Shown: piece by piece, positions 29,586 to 37,502 of the stretch
How the letters are laid out: every line of letters starts with the position of its first letter
How positions within the stretch are numbered: position 1 is the first letter of the stretch
Assembly (NCBI RefSeq): GCF_033436665.1
Contig: NZ_JAWQFO010000004.1
Location: forward strand, 334,649-398,648
Direction: 5' to 3'
Length of the DNA stretch: 64,000 nt
DNA from: JAWQFO01 sp033436665
GTDB taxonomy: Bacteria > Pseudomonadota > Alphaproteobacteria > Rhodobacterales > Rhodobacteraceae
The notes under the pieces: generated by a model
The model's input: the letters and a program-made list of their open reading frames with translations, nothing else
Told to the model about the DNA's origin: nothing
Databases searched by the model: none
Position numbers and translations under genes: made by a program

Positions 29586-29612
29586 GGTTTCGTCCCTCCC
29601 GAAGACGTCGGT

Positions 29613-31271
29613 TCAGTCCAGTTTCTTTGCGATGCACACCTGCCAGGGGCCGAGATGCAGCTTGAAATCGGCCGACGGGGTCGCCCCGCCGAGTTCCTGT
29701 GCGATGGTCATCCAGTTGCCCGGCGGCATGCCGTGCAGCGACGGCATGTCACTAAGGTTGAAGGCGCAGAAGATCGTCTCGTCTTCGTGGACGCGCGTGA
29801 AATGCAGCACGTTGCCGAAGGCGAAGACGCCGTTGTGATCGCCCTTGATCAGCGCCGGATGATCGCGGCGAAAGGCGATCGCGCGCCGGTAATGATGCAG
29901 GATCGCGCCAGGTTCGGCTTCTTGATGCGCAACCGAGCGGTTGAGGTGATCGTGGCTGACCGGCAGCCAGGGAAACCCTTCGGAAAATCCGCCGTTCTGA
30001 TTGTTCGATTCCCACACCATCGGCGTGCGGCAGCCGTCGCGGCCCTTGAACTCGGGCCAGAAGCGGATGCCATAGGGATCCTGCAGATCCTCGAAGGCCA
30101 CGTCCGCCTCGGGCAGGCCAAGCTCTTCTCCCTGGTAGATGCATACCGACCCGCGCAGGCAGCAAATCATCGTGGCAAACAGGCGCTGAGCCGCCGGGCT
30201 CAGATCCCAGCGGCTGGAATGGCGCACGACATCGTGGTTCGAGAACGCCCAGCAGGGCCAGCCAAAGCGCGCCACGCGGTCGAGTTCGTCGAAGACCTGC
30301 GCCACGCGCGTCGCGTCGAGCTTGGTCTTGCCCAAGAACTCGAAGGCATAGCACATGTGCACCATCTCGGGTCCGCTGGTGTATTCGCCCATCAGCTTCA
30401 GCCCGTTCTGCGCGTCGCCCACCTCGCCCACGCAGGCGGCGGCGGGATACTCGTCGAGCAGCGCCCGGAACCGCTTGAGAAACGCGATGTTCTCGGGCTG
30501 GTTCTTGGAATGCACATGGTCCTGGTAGTTGTAGGGATTGACCCGCGGCGCGATGTTGTCGTTTCGCTTCTCCAGGGGCAGCGGAGGGTTATCGCGCAGC
30601 TGCGCGTCGGCGAAGTAGAAGTTGATGGTATCGAGCCGGAACCCGTCGACGCCCCGGTCGAGCCAGAACCGCGTGACCCCCAGAACCGCGTTCTGGACGT
30701 CCGGGTTGTGGAAGTTGAGATCCGGCTGCTCGGTCAGGAAGTTGTGCAGGTAATACTGTTCGCGGCCCGTGTGCCATTCCCAGGCCGGTCCACCGAAGAT
30801 CGACAGCCAGTTGTTCGGCGCCGTGCCGTCGGGCTTGGGGTCGGACCAGACGAACCAGTCCGCTTTCGGATTGTCGCGGCTCGCCTCGCTTTCGATGAAC
30901 CACGGGTGCTGGTCGGATGTATGGCTCAGCACCAGGTCGATCATCACCTTGATGCCCTGCTGGTGCGCAGCCTCGACCACCACGTCGAAGTCGGCCAGCG
31001 TGCCAAACATCGGATCGACGTCGCAGTAGTCGCTGACGTCGTAGCCGAAATCCTTCATCGGCGAGGTGAAGAACGGCGAGATCCAGATCGCGTCGACGCC
31101 GAGGGAAGCGATGTAGCTCATCCGCGCGGCAATGCCGAGCAGGTCGCCGATTCCATCGTTGTTGGTGTCCTGGAAGCTGCGCGGGTAGATCTGGTAGATC
31201 ACCGCCCCGCGCCACCAGTCCCGGTCCACGGCCGCCGCCTGCGGGGCGTCGATCTTTTCGCTTATCGTCAT
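29613..31271 (-). CDS. aglA: Alpha-glucosidase AglA (GH13)
   Basis: A 552-residue GH13 alpha-glucosidase without signal peptide, so it cleaves imported alpha-glucosides (sucrose, maltose, trehalose-type) in the cytoplasm. The nucleophile is D214 (GFRLDT), the acid/base E283 (VGEVG) and the third acid D347 (SNHD); the His in LVLSHTSD (near 117) is also present. Start ATG 31271 is 14 bp after aglG; the longer open frame upstream overlaps aglG and is not used. Exact sugar preference cannot be read from sequence. Confidence 0.92.
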   Translation of the reverse strand: MTISEKIDAPQAAAVDRDWWRGAVIYQIYPRSFQDTNNDGIGDLLGIAARMSYIASLGVDAIWISPFFTSPMKDFGYDVSDYCDVDPMFGTLADFDVVVEAAHQQGIKVMIDLVLSHTSDQHPWFIESEASRDNPKADWFVWSDPKPDGTAPNNWLSIFGGPAWEWHTGREQYYLHNFLTEQPDLNFHNPDVQNAVLGVTRFWLDRGVDGFRLDTINFYFADAQLRDNPPLPLEKRNDNIAPRVNPYNYQDHVHSKNQPENIAFLKRFRALLDEYPAAACVGEVGDAQNGLKLMGEYTSGPEMVHMCYAFEFLGKTKLDATRVAQVFDELDRVARFGWPCWAFSNHDVVRHSSRWDLSPAAQRLFATMICCLRGSVCIYQGEELGLPEADVAFEDLQDPYGIRFWPEFKGRDGCRTPMVWESNNQNGGFSEGFPWLPVSHDHLNRSVAHQEAEPGAILHHYRRAIAFRRDHPALIKGDHNGVFAFGNVLHFTRVHEDETIFCAFNLSDMPSLHGMPPGNWMTIAQELGGATPSADFKLHLGPWQVCIAKKLD

Positions 31272-31285
31272 GCGTCCGTCGTTCC

Positions 31286-32410
31286 CTATTTCACCGAGCC
31301 TGCCAGCAGCCCGCGGACAAGATACCGTTGCATCGTAAAGAACACGATGAGCGGCACTGCGATCGAGATGAAGGCCGCCGAGGCGAGGATGCCCCAGTCG
31401 CCCCCGCGCGAGCCCAGAAGATCGTCGGCGATCTTGACCGTCATCACCCAGCTTTCCGAGTTCGAGGGCAGGAACACCTTGGCCACCAGCAGGTCGTTCC
31501 AAGTCCAAAGGAACTGGAAGATCGCGAAGGAGGCGAGCGCCGGGAAGCTCAGCGGCAGCACGATCTTGGTGAAAACCTGGAAGTCTGTCGCGCCGTCGAC
31601 CTTGGCGCTTTCGATGATGTCGCGCGGCAGGCCGACCATGTAGTTGCGCAAGAGATATATCGCCAGCGGCAAGCCGAAGCCGGTATGCGCCATCCAGATA
31701 CCCAGGAAACTCTGCCCGACGCCGATGCTGTTGTGGAACTGCAAGAGCGGCACAAGCGCCAATTGCAGCGGCACGACAAGCAAGCCGACCACCATCGCGA
31801 TCAGCAGCCCGCGTCCCGGGAAATCCATCCAGGCCAGCGCGTAGGCCGCGAAGGCCGCGATCAGGATCGGGATCACGGTAGCGGGGATCGTCACCGTCAA
31901 CGTGTTGATGAACGCCCGGTCCATGTTGTCCGAGGCCATGATCGTGTTGTAATTGTCCATCGAGAATTCGGGCGGCGTGGCGGACGAGAAGTAGATGCTC
32001 GGGTCGCGGTCGATCTCCTCTGGCGACGTGTAGACGAAACTGCCGTCCGCCTGCACCGTCAGGCTGCGGTCGCGCGACAGTTCGGCGGTCTCGCCCGGCG
32101 CCATCGCGGTTGGCGCGCTGCGCGTGCCCCCGAAGTTGACAACCGTGCCGCCCTCTTCACCAAAAACGTTGCCCTCGATGATCCAGACACCGTTTTCCTC
32201 GCGCGCGGTGTCCGATGCCGCCCTGGCCTGGAAATTCTGCTCGACCGGGAATGGCGCCAGCCACCAGCCAGAGGCGGAAATCTGGTCGCGGTCCCGGAAG
32301 GACGAGACCAGCAGGCCGATGGTCGGCACCAGCCAAAGCACGACCAGAAGGATGACCGAGATGTTCACGGCCCAGCTGAGCGACGACTTGGTTCCTGCGA
32401 TATTGTCCAT
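31286..32410 (-). CDS. aglG: Alpha-glucoside ABC permease AglG
   Basis: A 374-residue MalG-type permease. One helix (about 13-33) is followed by a long periplasmic insertion (about 45-150), then the five-helix core with the EAA-like loop near 275-295 (ESAKVDGATDFQVFTKIVLP). The large insertion makes it longer than MalG (296) and is typical of AglG. It forms the channel with AglF. It sits 12 bp after aglF and 14 bp before aglA. Confidence 0.9.
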   Translation of the reverse strand: MDNIAGTKSSLSWAVNISVILLVVLWLVPTIGLLVSSFRDRDQISASGWWLAPFPVEQNFQARAASDTAREENGVWIIEGNVFGEEGGTVVNFGGTRSAPTAMAPGETAELSRDRSLTVQADGSFVYTSPEEIDRDPSIYFSSATPPEFSMDNYNTIMASDNMDRAFINTLTVTIPATVIPILIAAFAAYALAWMDFPGRGLLIAMVVGLLVVPLQLALVPLLQFHNSIGVGQSFLGIWMAHTGFGLPLAIYLLRNYMVGLPRDIIESAKVDGATDFQVFTKIVLPLSFPALASFAIFQFLWTWNDLLVAKVFLPSNSESWVMTVKIADDLLGSRGGDWGILASAAFISIAVPLIVFFTMQRYLVRGLLAGSVK

Positions 32411-32422
32411 GATCCCGCCTCC

Positions 32423-33403
32423 TCAGCGCATCTCTGCCCGGGCCTGCCGGATGTTCCAGATCATCACCGGCAGCACGATGATCATGATCACGAAGGCGAC
32501 CGCCGTGGCGCGCCCGTCATCGCGGAACATGTAGGACATCATGTAGCTGGGCAGGATGTCCGTGCCGAAATTGCCGCCCGTCATCGTGTAGACGATGTCG
32601 AAGACCTTGAGCACGAGGATCGTGATCGTGGTCCAGACGACGACGATGGTGCCCATGATCTGCGGCACCTTGATCTTGAAGAAGACCTGGAACGGGTTCG
32701 CCCCGTCGATGATCGCCGCCTCCACGGTTTCTTCCGGGATGCCGCGCAGCGCCGCCGAGAGGATCACCATGGCAAAACCGGTCTGGATCCAGACCAGGAT
32801 CACCATCAGGAAGAAATTGTTCCAGAAACGGACCTGCAGCACGTCGAGCGGCTGCTCGGCCCCGAAGAAATCGCGCACAGCGTTGATCAGGCCGATGTCG
32901 GCATTGTTGGCGTAGACGAATTTCCAGATCAGCGAGGCGCCGACAAAAGAGATCGCCATCGGCATGAAGATCAGCGACTTGGCGATGTTGCCCCATTTCA
33001 GCCGGTCGGTGAGCTGCGCCACCAGCAGCCCGAGGAAGGTCGCGGCCGCCGGCACCACGAGCACCCAGAGGAAGTTGTTGAAAAGCGCCGTGCGAAAGCC
33101 GTCGTCGCCGAACATGGTCGTGTAGTTGCCCAAGCCGATGAACTCGTCGCCGGACCGGTTGAAAAGCGAGCGCCAGAACGATCCCACCACCGGGTAGACG
33201 AGGTAAAGTCCCAGCGCGGCCATCGCCGGGAAGAGGAACAGCCAGGGCCGGACCATGTTGGCGCGGTTGATGTTCACGCCCGGGTTCGGCCCGCGCGCCG
33301 GAAAGATCACCTTGTCGAGGACGAGGTTGGACAGGAAGAAGTAGCCGACGCACCCTCCGACCCCGATGACGATGGTAAGTATCCCCTGAATCAGCGGCGA
33401 CAT
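32423..33403 (-). CDS. aglF: Alpha-glucoside ABC permease AglF
   Basis: A 326-residue MalF-type permease with about seven transmembrane helices and the EAA loop near 232-250 (ETVEAAIIDGANPFQVF). It pairs with AglG as the inner-membrane channel for alpha-glucosides. It begins 95 bp after aglE, the widest gap in the operon, which is usual after a binding-protein gene. Confidence 0.9.
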   Translation of the reverse strand: MSPLIQGILTIVIGVGGCVGYFFLSNLVLDKVIFPARGPNPGVNINRANMVRPWLFLFPAMAALGLYLVYPVVGSFWRSLFNRSGDEFIGLGNYTTMFGDDGFRTALFNNFLWVLVVPAAATFLGLLVAQLTDRLKWGNIAKSLIFMPMAISFVGASLIWKFVYANNADIGLINAVRDFFGAEQPLDVLQVRFWNNFFLMVILVWIQTGFAMVILSAALRGIPEETVEAAIIDGANPFQVFFKIKVPQIMGTIVVVWTTITILVLKVFDIVYTMTGGNFGTDILPSYMMSYMFRDDGRATAVAFVIMIIVLPVMIWNIRQARAEMR

Positions 33404-33498
33404 GGCGGCTTTCTCCCCCGGTTCGCGTGCGCGGGTTGTCCCGCGAGGCTCCGGCGGTGCGCCGCCGGAGACGGTGTTGTGTCAGCGCGGCGTCCGCG

Positions 33499-34839
33499 TC
33501 ATCGGATGCTGTCCCAGCGCTCCTGAATGCCCGCGGCCACGTCCGCTGCGTCCTCGCCGGTGGTGTAGTCCACCATGCCGGTCCAGAACGCGCCGGCACC
33601 GATCTCGCCTGGCATCAGGTCGGACGCGTCGAAGCGGAAGGTGGTGGCGTTCAGCAGAACGTCGCCCAGCGCCTTCGCGGTCTCGTTGGCGTAAAGGTCG
33701 CTGTTTGCTTCCGAATAAGGCGTCAGGAAGCCCGACAGCGACATCCAGGTCTCATGCGCGATCGGGGTCTGCAGGAACTCGATCAGCGCGTTGGCCCCGT
33801 CCGACGGGCTTGTGATCGCCCAGAGTGTTCCGGCCCCCAGCACCGGCTTGCCCAGATCCTTCTCGGCATAGGCCGGGAAGTAGAAGAAATCGCTTTCCGA
33901 GTCTTCCGGGAAGAAGGTCGGGATGAACGACGCCTGACGGTGCATGTAGCATTTGGGCGGGATCGAGAAGAGCCCGGCCGGGCTGTCGCGGAAGTCGGTG
34001 TTGGCGACTGCCGAGGATCCGCCGTCGACATAGTCGTCATTGCGCGCGAACCAGCCGAATTCCTCGATCGCCGCGACCACGGCGGGATCGTCGAATTTAA
34101 TCTCGTTCGAGACCCACTGGTCGTAGACCTCCGGTGCTTGCGTCCGCAGCATCATGTCCTCGACCCAGTCGGTCGCCGGCCATCCCGTTGCCGCGCCCGA
34201 ACCAAGCCCGATGCACCACGGCGTGCCGCCATCCTCGACGATCTGCTCGGTGAGCGCCTTCAGATCCTCCATCGTCTCGGGCACGTCATAGCCAGCCTCG
34301 TCGAAGGAGATCGGCGAGTACCAGACCAGCGACTTGACGTCGACCTTGTAGAAAAATCCGAAAAGCTGGTCGTTGCCGTCCGCATCGGCGTAGGTGCCCA
34401 GATCGACCCACGACTGCCCCGCGGCGTAATTGTCGCGGATCCAGTCCGCTGTGCCTTCCGGCAGCGCGGTCAGCAGGCCCTGCCCTGCGAGATCCGCCGC
34501 AAGGCCCGGTTGCGGGAAGACCGCGACGTTGGGCGCGGATCCGGCCCGGGCCGAGATAACGATGTCCTGCTCGAAGCTGTCCGAGCCCGAATAGTTCACC
34601 GTCGCCCCGGTTGCTTCGGCGAAATAGGCCAGAACCTTCTCGACGTTCTCGGCGTCGAGGCCGGTCCACGGGCCCGTCAGCGTCAGCGTCTCGCCCGACA
34701 GGTCATGGCTGTCGGCGAAGGCCTGATAGCTGTCCCAGTTGAAGTCGCCCTCGCCGATCGGAAAAGCGAGATCCTGCGCGTGCGCCACCCCGGCCAGCAA
34801 GGCCGCGGACGCCACGCCGGCGAAAAATCCTGTTCTCAT
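33499..34839 (-). CDS. aglE: Alpha-glucoside ABC transporter binding protein AglE
   Basis: A 446-residue periplasmic binding protein (family 1 type) with a signal peptide (MRTGFFAGVASAALLAG, cleavage after AHA near 21). It catches alpha-glucosides and delivers them to AglFG. The ATG at 34839 has GGGAGG 6 bp upstream; an ATG at 34857 would put six charged residues before the signal peptide. It is the first gene of the operon, directly behind the AglR operator. Confidence 0.9.
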   Translation of the reverse strand: MRTGFFAGVASAALLAGVAHAQDLAFPIGEGDFNWDSYQAFADSHDLSGETLTLTGPWTGLDAENVEKVLAYFAEATGATVNYSGSDSFEQDIVISARAGSAPNVAVFPQPGLAADLAGQGLLTALPEGTADWIRDNYAAGQSWVDLGTYADADGNDQLFGFFYKVDVKSLVWYSPISFDEAGYDVPETMEDLKALTEQIVEDGGTPWCIGLGSGAATGWPATDWVEDMMLRTQAPEVYDQWVSNEIKFDDPAVVAAIEEFGWFARNDDYVDGGSSAVANTDFRDSPAGLFSIPPKCYMHRQASFIPTFFPEDSESDFFYFPAYAEKDLGKPVLGAGTLWAITSPSDGANALIEFLQTPIAHETWMSLSGFLTPYSEANSDLYANETAKALGDVLLNATTFRFDASDLMPGEIGAGAFWTGMVDYTTGEDAADVAAGIQERWDSIR

Positions 34840-34905
34840 GGTATCCTCCCGTTTCATGCCGTTCCGGCACTTTCTGCATCTCTACCGCGCGCGGGCGTGT
34901 TGCGC

Positions 34906-34919
34906 CCAAAGCGCTTTGG
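34906..34919. promoter_or_regulatory. Perfect palindromic LacI-type operator, probable AglR site
   Basis: CCAAAGCGCTTTGG is a perfect 14-bp palindrome with the central CG typical of LacI-family operators. It lies directly downstream of the predicted aglE promoter, over or just after the transcription start, in the intergenic region shared with aglR, a position suited to repression. Confidence 0.75.
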
Positions 34920-34927
34920 ATGCCGTC

Positions 34928-34956
34928 ACCCTTGCGCATGGCCCGAAGCCTGTCAA
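34928..34956 (-). promoter_or_regulatory. Predicted aglE promoter
   Basis: On the minus strand a consensus -35 TTGACA (34951-34956) is followed after 17 bp by AAGGGT (34928-34933), a weak -10. The start point would fall near 34921, next to the palindrome at 34906-34919. Confidence 0.5.
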
Positions 34957-35027
34957 CCGGCGACGCACCCGGAAAAATCGCTGCGCTGCAGCGACTTGCG
35001 GGCGGCACGCGCGCTTTGACCATGTAC

Positions 35028-35052
35028 GGATCAGACCCTAGGGTGGATCAGA
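35028..35052. repeat. GGATCAGA direct repeat around an ACCCTAGGGT palindrome before aglR
   Basis: GGATCAGA occurs at 35028-35035 and 35045-35052, flanking the perfect 10-bp palindrome ACCCTAGGGT (35035-35044). The block ends 27 bp before the aglR ATG and may be its own control site. The role is unknown. Confidence 0.4.
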
Positions 35053-35079
35053 ACCTATGATCGTCCATGAACCGCCGCG

Positions 35080-36105
35080 ATGAACCTGCGCCAGCTTGCC
35101 GAAAAGCTAAACCTGTCCCAGACTACGGTCAGCCGTGCGCTGAACGGCTACCCGGAAGTCAACGAGACGACGCGCAAGCGCGTGCTCGACGCCGCCGCGC
35201 GTTACCACTATAGGCCCAACTACCGGGCGCGCGGACTCGCCACCGGCCGCGCGATGTCGATCGGGCACGTGATCCCGGCGTCGAACCAGCCCCAGATGGT
35301 CAACATGATCTTCGCCGACTTCATCGCCGGCGCGGGTGAGGTCTATGCCCGGCACGGCTATGACATGGTAATCTCGATGGTGCGCGACGAGGACGAGCTG
35401 CGTGCTTATCGCGGCGTCGCCGAAAAGGGCGCGGTCGACGGCATTCTCGTGCATTCCCCGACTTGCGACGATCCGCGGATCGCCCTGCTGTCGCAACTCG
35501 AGATTCCGTTCCTCGTGCATGGTCGCTCGTCGCGGGTGCGTTCGGACTACAGCTGGCTCGATGTCAACAACGCGCGCGCCTTCGAGCGCGCGACGCGGCA
35601 CCTGATCGGGCTGGGTCACCGGCGGATCGCGCTGGTCAACGGCCAGGAACAGCTCGACTTCGCGCTGCGGCGGCGTGCCGGTTACCTCAAGGCCTTGCGC
35701 GACAGCGCCATCGCGCCCGACTCGATCCTGATGCGGACCGACGAGATGAGCGAGCCCTACGGTCATGTCACGGCGAGCGAACTGCTCGACCTGCCGGATC
35801 CGCCGACCGCCTTTCTCGCCTCCTCGGTGGTTCCGGCGCTCGGCATCCGGCGCGCCATCGAGGAGCGCGGGCTGGTCATGGGCCGCGATGTCTCGATCAT
35901 CTGCTTCGACGACCGGATCTCCTACCTGCCCAACGGTTTGGAGGCGCCGATCTTTACCGCCATGCGCTCGTCGATCCGCGCGGCCGGGCGGCGGTGCGCG
36001 GAATTGCTGATCGACCGGATCGCGCGGCCGGACTCGACAACCGTCACCGAATTGTGGGAAGCCGAGTTCGTCCAGGGACAGTCCACAGGGCCGGCCCCGG
36101 GCTGA
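35080..36105 (+). CDS. aglR: LacI-family repressor of the alpha-glucoside genes, AglR
   Basis: A 341-residue LacI regulator: helix-turn-helix at 2-24 (LRQLAEKLNLSQTTVSRALN), hinge helix near 45-55, and a periplasmic-binding-protein-like sugar domain (60-330). It should bind palindromes such as 34906-34919 and release them when an alpha-glucoside binds. It is divergent from aglE and 25 bp ahead of the GH1 gene, with which it is probably co-transcribed. Confidence 0.88.
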   Translation: MNLRQLAEKLNLSQTTVSRALNGYPEVNETTRKRVLDAAARYHYRPNYRARGLATGRAMSIGHVIPASNQPQMVNMIFADFIAGAGEVYARHGYDMVISMVRDEDELRAYRGVAEKGAVDGILVHSPTCDDPRIALLSQLEIPFLVHGRSSRVRSDYSWLDVNNARAFERATRHLIGLGHRRIALVNGQEQLDFALRRRAGYLKALRDSAIAPDSILMRTDEMSEPYGHVTASELLDLPDPPTAFLASSVVPALGIRRAIEERGLVMGRDVSIICFDDRISYLPNGLEAPIFTAMRSSIRAAGRRCAELLIDRIARPDSTTVTELWEAEFVQGQSTGPAPG

Positions 36106-36130
36106 TCGTTTCATTCCCGAAGGCCACCAG

Positions 36131-37444
36131 ATGAAGTTCAGCCGTTCCGACTTTCCGACCGGGTTCCAGTTCGCGGCGGCGACGTCGAGTTACCAGATCG
36201 AGGGGCACAGGTTCGGCGGCGCCGGTGCGACGCACTGGGACAGCTTCGCGGCGACGCCGGGCAACGTGGTGCGGGCCGAGAACGGCGCCGTGGCCTGCGA
36301 TCACTACCATCGCTGGGAAGAGGACCTCGACCTGATGCAGGCGCTCGGCCTCGACGCCTACCGCTTCTCGACAAGCTGGGCGCGGGTGCTGCCCGAGGGG
36401 CGTGGCACGCCCAATGCCGAAGGACTCGATTTCTACGACCGGCTGGTCGACGGCATGCTGGCGCGAGGCCTGAACCCGATGGCGACGCTCTATCACTGGG
36501 AGCTTCCGGCACCGCTTGCGGACCTCGGAGGCTGGCGCAACCCCGACATCGCGCACTGGTTCGCCGATTTCGCGACCGTGATCATGAAGCGCATCGGCGA
36601 CCGGGTCTACAGTGCGGCGCCGATCAACGAGCCCTGGTGCGTGGGCTGGCTGTCGCATTTCATGGGGCTACACGCGCCGGGTCTGCGCGACATCCGCGCC
36701 ACGGCGCATGCCATGCATCACGTGCTGACCGGCCACGGTCGCGCGATCCAGGCGATGCGGGCGCTGGGCATGAAGAACCTCGGCGCGGTCTGCAATTTCG
36801 AATACGCCCATCCGGCCGATGACAGCGAGACCGCCGTTGAAGCGGCGGCGCTTTACGACGGATACTACAACCGCTTCTTCGTCGGCGGCCTGTTCCGGGG
36901 CGCCTATCCCGAAAACGTCATGGAAGGTCTGGCGCCGCACATGCCCAAGGGATGGGAAGATGATTTCCCGCTCATCCGCGAACCCATCGACTGGTTCGGG
37001 ATCAACTACTACACCTGCAAGCGTATTGCGCCCAAAGACGGAGCCTGGCCTGCGCACGAGGAAATTCCGGGGCCGCTTCCCAAGACGCAGATGGGATGGG
37101 AGGTCTATCCCGAGGGGCTTTACCGGATCCTTAAGTGGCTGACGGAGGAATACACCGGCGATCTTCCGATCTGGGTCACCGAATCCGGGATGGCCAATCC
37201 GGACGTGCCTGGAACACCCGATACCGAACGCATTGCCTATCTCGATGCGCATGTCGCGGCGGCGCGGCGCGCAATGGACGAGGGCGTCCCGCTCAAGGGC
37301 TACACGTTCTGGTCCCTGCTCGACAATTACGAGTGGTCGTTGGGCTACGAGAAGCGGTTCGGCCTCGTGCATGTCGATTTCGAGACGCTCGTCCGCACGC
37401 CGAAAGCATCCTACGACCAGCTGAAAGACGCGCTGGCGCGCTGA
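36131..37444 (+). CDS. GH1 beta-glucosidase
   Basis: A 437-residue GH1 enzyme with the acid/base E167 in INEPWC and the nucleophile E351 in VTESGMA; the usual motif is TENG, so Asn after the nucleophile is Ser here. No signal peptide, so it acts in the cytoplasm on beta-glucosides. It lies downstream of aglR on the same strand, suggesting import of its substrate by AglEFGK or joint induction. The length and barrel are complete. Confidence 0.9.
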   Translation: MKFSRSDFPTGFQFAAATSSYQIEGHRFGGAGATHWDSFAATPGNVVRAENGAVACDHYHRWEEDLDLMQALGLDAYRFSTSWARVLPEGRGTPNAEGLDFYDRLVDGMLARGLNPMATLYHWELPAPLADLGGWRNPDIAHWFADFATVIMKRIGDRVYSAAPINEPWCVGWLSHFMGLHAPGLRDIRATAHAMHHVLTGHGRAIQAMRALGMKNLGAVCNFEYAHPADDSETAVEAAALYDGYYNRFFVGGLFRGAYPENVMEGLAPHMPKGWEDDFPLIREPIDWFGINYYTCKRIAPKDGAWPAHEEIPGPLPKTQMGWEVYPEGLYRILKWLTEEYTGDLPIWVTESGMANPDVPGTPDTERIAYLDAHVAAARRAMDEGVPLKGYTFWSLLDNYEWSLGYEKRFGLVHVDFETLVRTPKASYDQLKDALAR

Positions 37445-37502
37445 TCAGGCCCGCAGACATCGCGTAGCGACGGTAGGACGTGCGACCGCGCAGGGCGCCG
37501 GG

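Noticed and set aside
31271..31508. 79-residue N-terminal extension of aglA
   Set aside because: It lies inside aglG in another frame; ATG 31271 fits GH13 starts.
31328..33526. Plus-strand frame of about 730 codons opposite aglG and aglF
   Set aside because: Antisense of two well-supported permeases; composition is typical of a shadow frame.
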